Notes: generated by a model not told the origin, from the letters alone. Positions 19,837-28,861 are shown, numbered from the stretch's first letter. The stretch: DNA of 64,000 nucleotides from Streptomyces galbus (GCF_005280195.1 NZ_SZPR01000008.1:407346-471345); one strand, 5' to 3'. A program made the numbers and translations.

Positions 19837-21072
19837 GTGAAGCGCACCTCGCGTGACATCCGCACCGCGAACCGCTACGAGGTGCTGCGCCGGATCATCG
19901 CCCGCTCGCCCACCTCCCGTCAGGAGCTGGCGGCCGCCACCGGCCTCAGCCTCGCCACCGTCGCCACCCTCGTCGGTGAACTGCTCGACCTGCGGATGAT
20001 CACGGAGGTCGGCTTCGAGGACTCGGCCGGCGGCCGCCCCCGGGGCCTGGTCGCCGTGCACGCGTCCGGCGGCGCGCTGATCGGCGTCGACATCGCGGAG
20101 ACCTATGTCCGCGTCGAGCTGTTCGACCTCGCGCTGAACGTGCTGGCCCGGGCCGACGAGGACGTCAGCCCCGGCGAGAGCCTGCCCGAGCAGGTGGCCG
20201 GCCACGTCGCCGCCGCCGTCGGCGCGGTGGTCGCCCGGGCCGGGGTCGGGGGCGCGCGGGTGCTCGGCGTCGGGGTGAGCGTGCCCGGCCAGGTCGACCG
20301 CTCGACGGGGCTCGCCGCGTACGCGCCCAACTGGGACTGGCACGACGTGCCGCTGCTCGACCTGCTCGCCGAGCACATCACCCATCCGCTGTACCTGGAC
20401 AACCCGTTGCGGGCGAGCGCGGTGGCCGAGCTGTGGTGCGGGGCGGCGCGCGGGCGCGGGGACGCCGTGGTGGTCAACCTCGGCACCGGCGTGGGCGCGG
20501 GACTGGTCCTCGGCGGCGGACTGCACCGGGGCGTCAGCAACAGCGCCGGGGAGTGGGGCCACACCACGATCGTGCTGGACGGCCGGCCGTGCCGCTGCGG
20601 CGGACGGGGCTGCGTGGAGGCGTACGTCGGGGCGTCCGGGATCATGCGGACGCTGCGGGAGCTGGGCGGCGGCAGCGGGCTGCTGCACCCCAGCGACCAG
20701 ACGGCGACGCTGGCGGCGCTGGGCCGGGGGCTGCGCGAGCGGGACCCGGTGGCGCTCGCGGTGGTCCGCGAGACCGTCCGGTACCTCGCCGCCGGGATCG
20801 CCAACCTGGTCAACCTGTTCAATCCGGAGGTGGTGGTGCTCAGCAGCTGGGTCGCCGCCGCCCTGGGCGAGCCCCTGCTGCACGAGGTGCGCGAGGCCGT
20901 GGCCCGGCACGCGCTGCACCGGCCGCTGGCCGCCACCGAGATCGTCCTCTCCCCCATCCCCACCGACCCGGTGTGCCTGGGCGCGGCGACGTTCGCGCTG
21001 GAAGGAGCGCTCCGGCCGGTCGGCCGGCGGACCGCCCGGCGCGCGGCGCGCGCTCCCGTCGCGCGGTCCTGA
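19837..21072 (+). CDS. ROK-family transcriptional regulator
   Basis: A 411-residue protein with an N-terminal winged helix (about residues 22-55, SRQELAAATGLSLATVATLV) and a C-terminal ROK sugar-kinase-like domain. The zinc-binding CRCGGRGCVE motif is present. Such NagC/XylR-type proteins repress sugar-use genes until the sugar binds. GTG start at 19837. It may control the neighbouring alditol oxidase. Confidence 0.82.
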   Translation: MKRTSRDIRTANRYEVLRRIIARSPTSRQELAAATGLSLATVATLVGELLDLRMITEVGFEDSAGGRPRGLVAVHASGGALIGVDIAETYVRVELFDLALNVLARADEDVSPGESLPEQVAGHVAAAVGAVVARAGVGGARVLGVGVSVPGQVDRSTGLAAYAPNWDWHDVPLLDLLAEHITHPLYLDNPLRASAVAELWCGAARGRGDAVVVNLGTGVGAGLVLGGGLHRGVSNSAGEWGHTTIVLDGRPCRCGGRGCVEAYVGASGIMRTLRELGGGSGLLHPSDQTATLAALGRGLRERDPVALAVVRETVRYLAAGIANLVNLFNPEVVVLSSWVAAALGEPLLHEVREAVARHALHRPLAATEIVLSPIPTDPVCLGAATFALEGALRPVGRRTARRAARAPVARS

Positions 21073-21093
21073 CGTGCCGTCGCCCGGGGGGCG

Positions 21094-22047
21094 TCACCTT
21101 CCTGTGGTGCCGCTGTGCGGTGAGGCCGGCCAGTGGGCCGCCAGGTCCGCGAAGGAGGCGGTGGCGGGTGTCGGGGGCATGGTGGCCCGGCCGCGCGCCC
21201 TGGCCCGCTCCAGCAGGTCGGCCGGGGTCAGGGCGGCCAGGCGTTCGGCGGTGCGGGCCAGCAGGCTGGCCGCGGTGGAGAGCAGCGCCTCCTCGCCCAA
21301 CGGGCGCTCGGAGGACGGCTGTTCGTCGGCGAGCAGGGACCATACCGTGTCGGCCAGATCGGCGGCGCCCACCTCGCGGATCGTCAGGGACAGGTGCGCG
21401 GACAGCCCCTGGTCGCCGGTGGCCAGGTGGGCGAAGCCGCGCGGGACGTACAGGACGTCGCCGGGGCGCAGGGTGGTCTGCAGGATCTCGGCCGGCCGGG
21501 GTCCGTCCTGGCCGGTGACGCGGCCCGCGTGCCAGTCGGCGTCCCGGGGGCCCTCGTGGAGGTGCCAGGTCTTGCTGCCGGCCACCTGGACGACCAGGAC
21601 GTCGGCGTCGTCGCGGTGCAGGGGCAGCCCCTGGCGGCCGGCCGGGGTGACGAAGAAGAACGCCTCCACCTGGCGTCCGAGTTCCGCCGCGAGGGACGCG
21701 AGCAGGGTCCGGGTGGGCGCGTGCCACTGGTCGACGCAGCGCAGGAGGAGGGTGGCTCCGCCGTCGAGGAGTTCCCGTATGCGGCGGGGGTCGGCGAATC
21801 CGGCCGGAGCGCTGCGGGCGACGGTCCGGGTGGTGGTGAATTTCCTCGCGGGGAGTCTGTCGCCGTCCCACATCTCCACGTACGGCTCCCGGAAGAATCC
21901 GGTGGAGAGGGCGGAGTCCAGATCGGTGAGGGTGAAGGAGCTGTGCCCGCCGCCGTCCGGACGGAAGACGCCCGGGCGTTTGTTCCAGTAAGTGGTGAGG
22001 AATTCGGCGGGATTTCCCACCCAGCGGGCGAGTGTCGGCGCGTGCAC
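21094..22047 (-). CDS. JmjC/cupin-fold Fe(II)/2-oxoglutarate oxygenase
   Basis: A 317-residue protein of the cupin_4/JmjC type (relatives hydroxylate ribosomal protein histidine or arginine). The iron ligands appear intact: His144 and Asp146 in LHRDDADV and the distal His207 in GFAHLAT; Lys159 (GSKTWHLHE) may hold 2-oxoglutarate. GTG start at 22047 with an AAAGGA site. It lies 31 bases after a nucleotidyltransferase gene and diverges from the small-peptide operon, so hydroxylation of the peptide or an intermediate is an attractive role. A housekeeping ribosomal role is possible. Confidence 0.75.
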   Translation of the reverse strand: MHAPTLARWVGNPAEFLTTYWNKRPGVFRPDGGGHSSFTLTDLDSALSTGFFREPYVEMWDGDRLPARKFTTTRTVARSAPAGFADPRRIRELLDGGATLLLRCVDQWHAPTRTLLASLAAELGRQVEAFFFVTPAGRQGLPLHRDDADVLVVQVAGSKTWHLHEGPRDADWHAGRVTGQDGPRPAEILQTTLRPGDVLYVPRGFAHLATGDQGLSAHLSLTIREVGAADLADTVWSLLADEQPSSERPLGEEALLSTAASLLARTAERLAALTPADLLERARARGRATMPPTPATASFADLAAHWPASPHSGTTGR

Positions 22048-22078
22048 GCGGGTCGTCCTTTCTTCGGGGCGCGGTCGG

Positions 22079-23134
22079 TCAGCCGGGCAGGACGGCGCCG
22101 GGATGCCGGTCCACTGCCGCCCGGGCGAGTTCGAGGGGCACGGAGAGCGTGTCGACCATCAGGTATCCGCCCACGGGGCAGCGGACGACGGTCATGTCGG
22201 CGTCCTGCTCGACGACCACGGTGGGGCTGCTCAGCGCGGGGCCGAGGGGGAAGCCGTAGTGCACGACCGCGGCGGTTCCCGCACCGGCGCCGCCCGCGCC
22301 GGCCGCCGCGGACCGTCGCTCCCGTTCCCGTCCGGCGGCGGCGCCGAGCTCCCGCGCCAGCGTCCGTGAGGTGGCGGTCGCCAGTCCGGGTACGGCGTTG
22401 ACCCTGGTGAGCGCCTCCACCACCTCCGGCGCCAGCATCCAGTGCGCGGCATCACGGTGCAGGTCCGCCACGTCCCGCTCGGACATCGCGTCGGCCAGGA
22501 CGGCGACGTCGACCACGTCCCGCCCCCGCAGCGGCTGCTGGAACAACTCCTCGGCGATGAGCAGCAGATGGGCCACCAGCGGGTTGGCGGGCCACCGAGG
22601 GCGCAGCGGAACCGTCGTGGAGTTGCCGACGAAGGGCGCCGAGAGGAACTCCGCCGCGTACACGGGGTCGAGGTCCGACTCCGGGGAGGGCCAGTTGAGG
22701 GCCACGGCCCAGTGGCGGTGGCCGTCGCTCTCCAGCATGCTCACCCGGGCCTCGTCCACCGGCCGCTCGCGGGCCACGGCGGCCACCGCGGCCCACAGGT
22801 CGTCCTCGTCGGGCACCAGCAGGTCGACGTCCCGGCTGGTGCGCAGCACGCCCGGTGGATAGTAGGCCTGGAGCGCGGTTCCCTTGAGGACGTCGGCGGG
22901 GCCCTCCCGGCGGACGAGGGCGACGAGGCGCTCGTGCTCGTCGCGGCGGGCGCGTTCCACGTCGAGCAGCGCGGTGCCGAGCGTTCCCATCCGGTGGCCC
23001 TCGGCCGCGGCCAGCGAGCACACGGTGGCGGCGAGGCGGTGGTCGCGCCGCGCGGCCCGTTCCAGGACCAGGCCGAGCCGGATGTCCGGGTCGAGGCCCA
23101 TGACCTCCCGCACGGTCCTCAGCGACAGTTCCAC
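22079..23134 (-). CDS. Nucleotidyltransferase-family protein
   Basis: A 351-residue protein resembling the PF14907 group of uncharacterised nucleotidyltransferases. The hallmarks are LKGTALQAYYPPGVLRTSRD (Lys84-Gly85) followed by VDLLV with a DxD pair at Asp102 and Asp104. Such proteins are frequent in RiPP clusters, with the substrate usually unknown. GTG start at 23134 preceded by GGAGG. It is transcribed divergently from the 20-codon peptide gene, 211 bases away, and shares that control region. Confidence 0.65.
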   Translation of the reverse strand: MELSLRTVREVMGLDPDIRLGLVLERAARRDHRLAATVCSLAAAEGHRMGTLGTALLDVERARRDEHERLVALVRREGPADVLKGTALQAYYPPGVLRTSRDVDLLVPDEDDLWAAVAAVARERPVDEARVSMLESDGHRHWAVALNWPSPESDLDPVYAAEFLSAPFVGNSTTVPLRPRWPANPLVAHLLLIAEELFQQPLRGRDVVDVAVLADAMSERDVADLHRDAAHWMLAPEVVEALTRVNAVPGLATATSRTLARELGAAAGRERERRSAAAGAGGAGAGTAAVVHYGFPLGPALSSPTVVVEQDADMTVVRCPVGGYLMVDTLSVPLELARAAVDRHPGAVLPG

Positions 23135-23199
23135 GGCGCACCTCCAGGGACGGAATTCCGAGCAGCGTAGCGGCGCGGGCGACGGCCGGACCCGCGGTG

Positions 23200-23307
23200 T
23201 GCGTATTCCGGAAAAGCCGATCCCAGGGCCGTTCCACGGGTTTCCGGCGGGCGGGGTGCGGATTACGGAAGCAGCCGTTGCCCGGCTGATCCGGCCCTGC
23301 CTACAGT
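23200..23307 (+). promoter_or_regulatory. Promoter of the small-peptide operon with two direct repeats
   Basis: A -35 TTGCCC (23278-23283) and -10 TACAGT (23302-23307) with an 18-base spacer lie 38 bases before the peptide gene. Upstream are two similar 14-mers, TGCGTATTCCGGAA (23200-23213) and TGCGGATTACGGAA (23257-23270), 57 bases apart; the second ends 7 bases before the -35. They are candidate activator sites; related copies precede other cluster promoters. Confidence 0.55.
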
Positions 23308-23345
23308 CCTTTTCGTTCGCTCAACTCCCAACGAAGGAGCATCAC

Positions 23346-23408
23346 ATGATGAAGCACGCTTCCATCCTGCGCCCGCGTCTCGACAAGGTGAAGCCGCAGA
23401 GCCGCTGA
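23346..23408 (+). CDS. 20-residue candidate precursor peptide (peptide 1)
   Basis: A tiny gene encoding MMKHASILRPRLDKVKPQSR. It has an excellent ribosome binding site (AAGGAG, 23334-23339) 6 bases before the ATG, its own promoter, and a strong hairpin directly after its stop. An M16 peptidase follows and then an ABC exporter. This layout (abundant small peptide, attenuator, maturation and export genes) is what RiPP precursors such as PqqA-type peptides show. It is basic (7 Lys/Arg) and has no Cys, Ser-rich core or signal sequence. A translated leader controlling the M16 gene is the main alternative. Confidence 0.55.
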   Translation: MMKHASILRPRLDKVKPQSR

Positions 23409-23424
23409 ATCACCGCTTGAAGGG

Positions 23425-23454
23425 GAATGCCGCCGCCTTCGGGGGGCGGCATTC
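23425..23454 (+). terminator. Hairpin attenuator after peptide 1
   Basis: Perfect 10-bp inverted repeat (23425-23434 and 23445-23454) closing on a CC-TTCG-GG stable tetraloop, 16 bases after the peptide stop and before the M16 gene. It should let the peptide be made in excess of the downstream proteins. Confidence 0.7.
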
Positions 23455-23488
23455 GCTTGTACGGACCAGTGAGGGAGAGTGCTTTTCC

Positions 23489-24706
23489 TTGTACGAATTC
23501 CGGAATCTCGACGGACCGCTTCCGGTCATGGCGGTCGTGGACGAACGGCTGAGCACGACCACGGTCTGCCTGGCCTCGAAGTACGGTTCGCGGGACGATC
23601 CGGCGCGCGAGTGCGGTCTCGCCCACGTGCTGGAACACGTGCTGATGTCCGCGCCGGTGGGGCCTGTACCGTCGTTCAGCGAGTACGTCGAGCGGTTGGG
23701 CGGACACGCCAACGCGGAGACCGGCCTGGACCGCATGCTGTTCTACGCGCAGGTGCACGCGGACGACGCGGAGGAGATCACCGCACTGCTCCAGCAGGCG
23801 GTGCTGCGGCCCCGGTGGAACGAGCGGACCCTGCCGCAGGAGAAGGCGGCGGTCGTCCAGGAGCTGGCGGCGGCCGCCGCGGACCCGAGCGACGTGGTGC
23901 AGGACGCCTTCCTTGAGCACCTGTTCCCGGGCCACCCGCTGGGCCGGCCCGTGGGCGGCACCCGGGAGATCGTCGAGTCGTTCGACGTCGCCGCGATGGC
24001 GGCGGGACACCGCGACCGGCTGCTGGCCGCCCCGTTGTCGCTGATCGTCGTCGGACCGTCGGTCCCCGCGACGGCGGACCCGCTGGTGGCCGGTGTCCCG
24101 GCGGAGGCGCTGGCGCGGCTGGGCACGGCCCGGCGCGACCTGTCCGCGCTGCCCGAGCCCGGCCCGCACGGACCGGTGCCGTGGCCGGACGAGTTCGCCT
24201 GGGTCTGCGCGGGCGCCCGCTCGGTCGGCAACCACGACCCGCGCCGCCCCCACTTCAACGTCCTGGCCCAGTTGCTCGGTTCGAGCCCGTCGTCGGTGCT
24301 GTACCGCCGGCTGCGCGGCGAGGCCGGTCTGGCCTACGCGTTCCAGTCGTGGAACCGCGGCTACGGGGAGACCGGCGCGTGGCGGGTCCTGGCCGGTGTG
24401 GACTCCGGCAACGGTGACGCGGCGCTCGCCGTGGTCCGCGGCGCGCTGGAGGAGATCGCGGCGGACGGCCCGAAGCCGGACGACCTGGAGTCCGCCCGGC
24501 GCCAGGCGCAGATGCGGATCCACACCTCCGTCGACACCCCGCTGGAGTGCGCGCGCTTCCTCGCGCTGCGCAGCGGCGGCCCCGCCGACTGGTCGCCCGC
24601 GGCCGAGGTCGCGAACATCGCCGCGGTCGGCGCCGAGGAACTGCGGGCGGCCGCGGCGCACGTACTGGGCGGCTGGCGGGCCGTGGTCCGGCCGGAGGCA
24701 CGGTGA
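23489..24706 (+). CDS. M16-family zinc peptidase
   Basis: A roughly 405-residue inverzincin peptidase of the M16B (PqqL-like) type. The inverted zinc motif HxxEH is intact (LAHVLEHVLM) and a third ligand Glu is expected in EKAAVVQELAA. The C-terminal half has the family's RxxxY-like region (LYRRLRGEAGLAYAFQS). No ATG fits; TTG 23489, about 10 bases after GGGAGAG, is the likely start. M16 enzymes trim small peptides in PQQ and other RiPP pathways, so processing of peptide 1 or of the 51-residue candidate precursor is a reasonable role. Overlaps the next gene by GTGA. Confidence 0.8.
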   Translation: MYEFRNLDGPLPVMAVVDERLSTTTVCLASKYGSRDDPARECGLAHVLEHVLMSAPVGPVPSFSEYVERLGGHANAETGLDRMLFYAQVHADDAEEITALLQQAVLRPRWNERTLPQEKAAVVQELAAAAADPSDVVQDAFLEHLFPGHPLGRPVGGTREIVESFDVAAMAAGHRDRLLAAPLSLIVVGPSVPATADPLVAGVPAEALARLGTARRDLSALPEPGPHGPVPWPDEFAWVCAGARSVGNHDPRRPHFNVLAQLLGSSPSSVLYRRLRGEAGLAYAFQSWNRGYGETGAWRVLAGVDSGNGDAALAVVRGALEEIAADGPKPDDLESARRQAQMRIHTSVDTPLECARFLALRSGGPADWSPAAEVANIAAVGAEELRAAAAHVLGGWRAVVRPEAR

Positions 24707-25491
24707 CGGCCGCCCGGGAGTACCTCGGCCGGGCCGCCGCGGCCGGACTCCTGCGCGAGGCGGGCGGGTTCGGCTTCGTCGCCGACCGCTGCGACGACCC
24801 GTTCACCGGGCGCCGGCAGGTGCTGGTCGAGTACTGCGACCCGCGGCTGCCCGCCTCCGCGGACGCGCTGGCGGCCCTGCGCAAAGCCCTGCGGGCCGGC
24901 GGCGAGGAGGCCGACGTGGTGCTCCTTCGCGTCGTCGGCGACGTGCGGCTGCCCGCGCCCTGGCGGCCGCGGCTGACGTACGTACGGCACGACCGCACGC
25001 CCCGCCCACCGGCAGCCGGCGTCCCCTGCCCCGACGGGCTCACGGTGCGGCCGGCGACCCCGGCCGACGAGCCGCACGTACGCGACTGGCTGGCGCAGGC
25101 GTTCCGGAACGCCTACCCGGGGCACGAGGTCGGCCCCCGGCACCCGGGGGTCACGGACGTCGTGGACGCGCCGGACCGGCTGTCCCTCATCGCCGAGGTG
25201 CACGGCGAGCCGGTCGGCCACGCGACCGTGCTCACCCGTCAGCAGGACAGCGTCACCGGCGAGGAGTTCGCGGAGCTGGTGGACACGCTGGTGGACGACG
25301 CGGGCGTCCGGCGGCCCGCCGTCGCCGCACTGGTGGCCGCGGCCGTGGACGCCACCGAGGGGAGTCCCCTGTGCGGGCACGTCGTGCACCCGTACGAGCC
25401 CGGGGCGGCGCGCGGTGCGGACGGTGTGCTGCGCGCCCTCGTGGCGGGCGACTGGTCGGTCGACCACTGTTTCTGGGAGAGCCCATGGTGA
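24703..25491 (+). CDS. GNAT-like acyltransferase-domain protein
   Basis: A 262-residue protein (GTG start overlapping the M16 stop). The C-terminal half (about residues 110-215) resembles a GNAT fold: TVRPATPADEPHVRDWLAQA, then LIAEVHGEPVGHATVL, the strands around the acetyl-CoA site. The N-terminal ~105 residues are unrecognised. It may acylate the peptide or protect the producer. Its stop overlaps the ABC ATPase start. Confidence in the GNAT call is moderate because the glycine-rich CoA loop is not clear. Confidence 0.5.
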   Translation: MTAAREYLGRAAAAGLLREAGGFGFVADRCDDPFTGRRQVLVEYCDPRLPASADALAALRKALRAGGEEADVVLLRVVGDVRLPAPWRPRLTYVRHDRTPRPPAAGVPCPDGLTVRPATPADEPHVRDWLAQAFRNAYPGHEVGPRHPGVTDVVDAPDRLSLIAEVHGEPVGHATVLTRQQDSVTGEEFAELVDTLVDDAGVRRPAVAALVAAAVDATEGSPLCGHVVHPYEPGAARGADGVLRALVAGDWSVDHCFWESPW

Positions 25492-26507
25492 GCACCGAGG
25501 AGTACGGCACGGCGCGCCGCGGGGCGTCGGAGCGCCCGGCGGACCCGGCCGCGGCGGACGCCATCGTCGTCGAGGACGTCGGGCGGACCTTCGCCGTCCG
25601 GCGGGGCCGGGCGGCCGGCGAGGTGACCGCGCTGAGCGGGGTCAGCCTGCGGGTGGCGCGCGGCGAGGTGCACGGTCTGCTCGGCCCGAACGGCGCGGGG
25701 AAGACGACGCTGTGCAGGATCCTCACCACGACCCTGGAGCCGACGACGGGTTCGGCGCGGGTGCTCGGTCTGGACGTGACCCGGCAGTCGCGGGCCGTGC
25801 GGCGGTCCATCGGCCTGGTCTTCGGCGGTGACCGGGGACTGTACGGCCGGCTCAGCGCCCGCGAGAACCTGTGGTTCTGGTGCGCCATGTACGGGTTGCG
25901 CCGCTCCGCGCTGCGGGCGCGCACCGAGCTGTTGCTGGACCGGGTGGGACTGCTGGACCGGGCGGACGCGCGGGTCGACACGTTCTCGCGCGGGATGAAG
26001 CAGCGGCTGCACCTGGCGCGCGGCCTGGTCGGGGACCCGCGCGTGCTGATCCTGGACGAACCGACGATGGGCATGGACCCGGTGGCCGCGCTGGACTTCC
26101 GGGCGCTCGTCGCGGAGCTGCGGGCGGAGGGGCGCACGGTCCTGCTGACCACGCACGACATGGCCGAGGCGGCGGCGGTCTGCGACCGGGTGTCGCTGAT
26201 CGACCGGGGCCGGCTGCTCATGACGGAGGACACGGACGCCGTCGGCCGGCTGCTCTCCGGCTACGAGCGGGTCGTCGCGCACGGGGTGTCCGCCGGACTT
26301 GCGCGTCGGGTGGGGGCGCTGACGGGCGTCGTCGCCGTACGGCACGAGGCGGACCGGCTGGAGGCCGAGACGGAGCGGCCGTCGGCCACCGCCCGTGTCC
26401 TCGGCGTCCTCGCGGCGGCGGGAGTCCACCAGGTGAGCACCGCGCGGCCGGACCTGGCCGAGGTGTACCTGCACCTGGTGGGCCGCCGGGGCATGGGGGT
26501 GACCTGA
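25485..26507 (+). CDS. ABC transporter ATP-binding protein
   Basis: A 340-residue ABC ATPase of the drug/peptide-export type (DrrA/CcmA-like). Walker A is GPNGAGKTT, the signature is FSRGMKQR, Walker B is VLILDEPTMGMDP and the switch His is in TTHDMAEA. The C-terminal ~100 residues are the usual accessory domain. It overlaps the preceding gene by 7 bases and the first permease by ATGA-like overlap (TGATG), so all three are made together. It probably exports the mature product. Confidence 0.88.
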   Translation: MVSTEEYGTARRGASERPADPAAADAIVVEDVGRTFAVRRGRAAGEVTALSGVSLRVARGEVHGLLGPNGAGKTTLCRILTTTLEPTTGSARVLGLDVTRQSRAVRRSIGLVFGGDRGLYGRLSARENLWFWCAMYGLRRSALRARTELLLDRVGLLDRADARVDTFSRGMKQRLHLARGLVGDPRVLILDEPTMGMDPVAALDFRALVAELRAEGRTVLLTTHDMAEAAAVCDRVSLIDRGRLLMTEDTDAVGRLLSGYERVVAHGVSAGLARRVGALTGVVAVRHEADRLEAETERPSATARVLGVLAAAGVHQVSTARPDLAEVYLHLVGRRGMGVT

Positions 26508-27274
26508 TGTCCCTCTTCCTTGCCGCCCTGCGCCTGCAGTTGCGCCTCGCGCCGCGCTCCCCCGGCACCCTGCAGGTGTGGGCGACGGCACCGCTGTTCA
26601 CGGCGGTGTTCCTCTCGATCGCCGAACACGCGCACCGCACCGACCTCGCGTCGTTCTCCGTCGTCGCCCCGACCCTCATGGGCCAGTGGGCGCTGACCCT
26701 CGGCATCGCGGGGGAGATCATCGCGGAGGAGCGCAACCAGGGCACCCTGGAGGCGGTGATCGCGACCCCGGGCCGGTTCTCGGTGGTCGTCGTGGCCCGC
26801 ATCCTCGCGGTCAGTCTCCTCGGTGTCACCACCATGGCGGAGGCGTGGCTGGTCGCGGGGCTCGGCTTCGGCCGCTGGATCGACGTACCGCACCCCGTCG
26901 TGCTGGCCGCCGCGTTGCTGGCGAACGCCGCCGCCATGGCCGGGACCGCGAGCATCCTGTCGTCCCTGTTCGTCCTGATGCCGTCGGCGCGGATCGTGCA
27001 GAACACGCTCACCTATCCGCTGTACCTGCTCAGCGGCGTCCTGGTGCCGTTGTCGGCGCTGCCGGCCTGGGCCGGGGCGGTGGGCCGCGCGGTGTTCCTG
27101 AGCTGGAGCGCCGACCTGCTGCGGGCCGCCCTGGACGGTCCGGCGGTGCCCCGGCCGGTGACGCGGATCGCCGTCGTCGCCCTGCTCGGGCTGTCCGGAT
27201 ACCTCATCGGGGCGCTGCTGCTGTCCCGCGTACTGCGCCGGGTCCGCCGGCTCGGCACCCTCACGCACACCTAG
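26507..27274 (+). CDS. ABC-2 type permease 1
   Basis: A 255-residue membrane protein with about six hydrophobic segments and the ABC-2 permease feature GEIIAEERNQGTLEAVIATP (the coupling-helix region). It starts within the ATPase stop. It probably pairs with the next permease to form the export channel. Confidence 0.82.
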   Translation: MSLFLAALRLQLRLAPRSPGTLQVWATAPLFTAVFLSIAEHAHRTDLASFSVVAPTLMGQWALTLGIAGEIIAEERNQGTLEAVIATPGRFSVVVVARILAVSLLGVTTMAEAWLVAGLGFGRWIDVPHPVVLAAALLANAAAMAGTASILSSLFVLMPSARIVQNTLTYPLYLLSGVLVPLSALPAWAGAVGRAVFLSWSADLLRAALDGPAVPRPVTRIAVVALLGLSGYLIGALLLSRVLRRVRRLGTLTHT

Positions 27275-27281
27275 GGGCAAC

Positions 27282-28082
27282 GTGTACCCAACCGCGTTCC
27301 ATCTCGTGCGCTACGGCTTCCTCAACGCCGTGGCCGACTTCAAGGCGACCTACACCTGGCGCAGTTGGTCGTTCGGCTGGCTCGGCCGGATGCTGGCCCA
27401 GGTGCTGTTCTTCACCGGTCTCGGCCGGGTGCTGGACCAGCCGGGCGCCGTCCGGTACCTGGCGCTCGGCAACGCGCTGATGACCTGTGTCGTGGACACC
27501 ATGGCCGTGGTGGCGACGACGAGCGGGGAGCGCCGGGCCGGCACGCTGTCGCTGCTGGTGGCGAGCCCGGCGGACCTGATGTGGGTGTTCGCCGGGCGCA
27601 GTCTGCACTGGCCGCTCAGCGGGTTCGCCACGGCGTCGGCGGCCCTGTTCGGGCTCGGCCCGCTCTTCGGGGTCACCTGGAGCGCGGCGCAGGTCGCGCC
27701 GGTCCTGCTGCTGATCGCGCTCACCGCGCTGGGCACGTACTGCGTCGGGCTGTTCCTGGCCGTGCTGGTGCTCAACGCGCCGCGGCTGCGCAACGTGGTG
27801 TCCAACTGCGCCTATCTGGCGATGATGGCGTTCTGCGGTGTCCAGGTGCCGGTGGAGTTCTGGCCGCGGGGGGTCGGGGCGGCGGTCCAGGCGGTGCCGC
27901 TGACCCATACGCTGCGGGCGCTGCGGGCGGTGAGCGACGGCCGTCCGGCGGCCGAGGTGTTCGGGCCGGTGGGGGCGGCGGTGCTGACGGCCGGCTGCTG
28001 GCTGCTCGCGGCGGGCGTCACCCTGCGCTGGCTGGTCGCGGTGCCCGCCCGCCGGGCGGGCACCCTGGACCTGTCCTACTGA
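27282..28082 (+). CDS. ABC-2 type permease 2
   Basis: A 266-residue permease (GTG start at 27282, 7 bases after the first permease). The coupling segment is TTSGERRAGTLSLLVASPAD, and there are six predicted membrane segments. Two different half-channel permeases with one ATPase is a common arrangement for lantibiotic or polyketide exporters. Its stop overlaps the convergent gene by 7 bases. Confidence 0.82.
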   Translation: MYPTAFHLVRYGFLNAVADFKATYTWRSWSFGWLGRMLAQVLFFTGLGRVLDQPGAVRYLALGNALMTCVVDTMAVVATTSGERRAGTLSLLVASPADLMWVFAGRSLHWPLSGFATASAALFGLGPLFGVTWSAAQVAPVLLLIALTALGTYCVGLFLAVLVLNAPRLRNVVSNCAYLAMMAFCGVQVPVEFWPRGVGAAVQAVPLTHTLRALRAVSDGRPAAEVFGPVGAAVLTAGCWLLAAGVTLRWLVAVPARRAGTLDLSY

Positions 28083-28756
28083 CGGCCGCCGGCGGCCGCG
28101 CAGCCGCACGGCCGGTCCGCCGCCGGCCGCTGCGCGAGCAGGGCGGCGGCGAGCGTGCCGGTGGCCGGGCCGAGCGCCGCGAAGTAGGCGTCGTCGCCGC
28201 TGCCCGGGGCGGGTTCCAGCCCGAGGTCGAGGACGGGGTGGCGGCGCCCGCTGCGTCCGCAGGTCAGGTCGCAGGTGCTCAGCGTGATCCGGACCGGTCC
28301 CGGCACGGCCGGGGCGGCGGCGCGCACGCCCCGGCACAGGGCCGCCGCCGCCCGCGCGAACTCCCGTGCGGAGCGGGGCAGCACGCCGACGCGGCGCCGG
28401 CCGGGCGTGAGGGATCCGGAGCGGTAGGCGTGGCCTTCGCAACTGTCGTAGGTGACGAGCCGCCAGGCGCCCGTGGTGAGCGCGTCCACCAGGGGCCAGA
28501 CGCCGTCCTCGATGGCGGCCCGCCACTGGGGGTGCAGGGGGTCGACGTCGTCCGCCTCGTGGATGCCCGGGAGTCCGACCGTGTTGATGTTGCCGTCCGC
28601 GCTCGTGAGCAGCCGGGCGGGACGGCGGGGCGCCGCGGGCGCGTCCCAGCGGCCGAGGAACGCGTCGACGTCGGGCATGACGTTCGGGAACCGGGGCCGG
28701 TGCGCGAGCGTGCGGCAGTCCGCGCCCGCCGCCGTCCCCTCTTCGATGCCTGTCAC
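28076..28756 (-). CDS. Unknown protein with a DSCEGH motif
   Basis: A 226-residue protein not assigned to a family. Recognisable points are the segment LVTYDSCEGHAYRSG, a second cysteine region TCDLTCGRSGRRHP, and the C-terminal CGC. The pattern of Asp/Cys/His/Glu could bind a metal, but this is conjecture. GTG at 28756, preceded by GGGAGGG, is a better start than the ATG at 28918. It is convergent with the exporter genes and shares the control region of the nucleotide-sugar dehydrogenase. Confidence 0.5.
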   Translation of the reverse strand: MTGIEEGTAAGADCRTLAHRPRFPNVMPDVDAFLGRWDAPAAPRRPARLLTSADGNINTVGLPGIHEADDVDPLHPQWRAAIEDGVWPLVDALTTGAWRLVTYDSCEGHAYRSGSLTPGRRRVGVLPRSAREFARAAAALCRGVRAAAPAVPGPVRITLSTCDLTCGRSGRRHPVLDLGLEPAPGSGDDAYFAALGPATGTLAAALLAQRPAADRPCGCAAAGGRQ

Positions 28757-28861
28757 AATTCCCTCCCGGTTCGTGGTCCACGGATTCAGAATGCTGTCGG
28801 AGATCCTAACGACGTGAGACCGGAAAACGGCCCGGCATTTCTCCCGGGGAGCCTGAGGATG

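Noticed and set aside
21094..22047. JmjC protein as a ribosomal oxygenase of housekeeping type
   Set aside because: Not excluded, but its operon with the nucleotidyltransferase, divergent from the peptide-1 operon, favours a pathway role.
22079..23134. Nucleotidyltransferase as part of a microcin-C-like adenylated peptide pathway
   Set aside because: No ThiF/MccB-type enzyme is present, and peptide 1 does not end like MccA.
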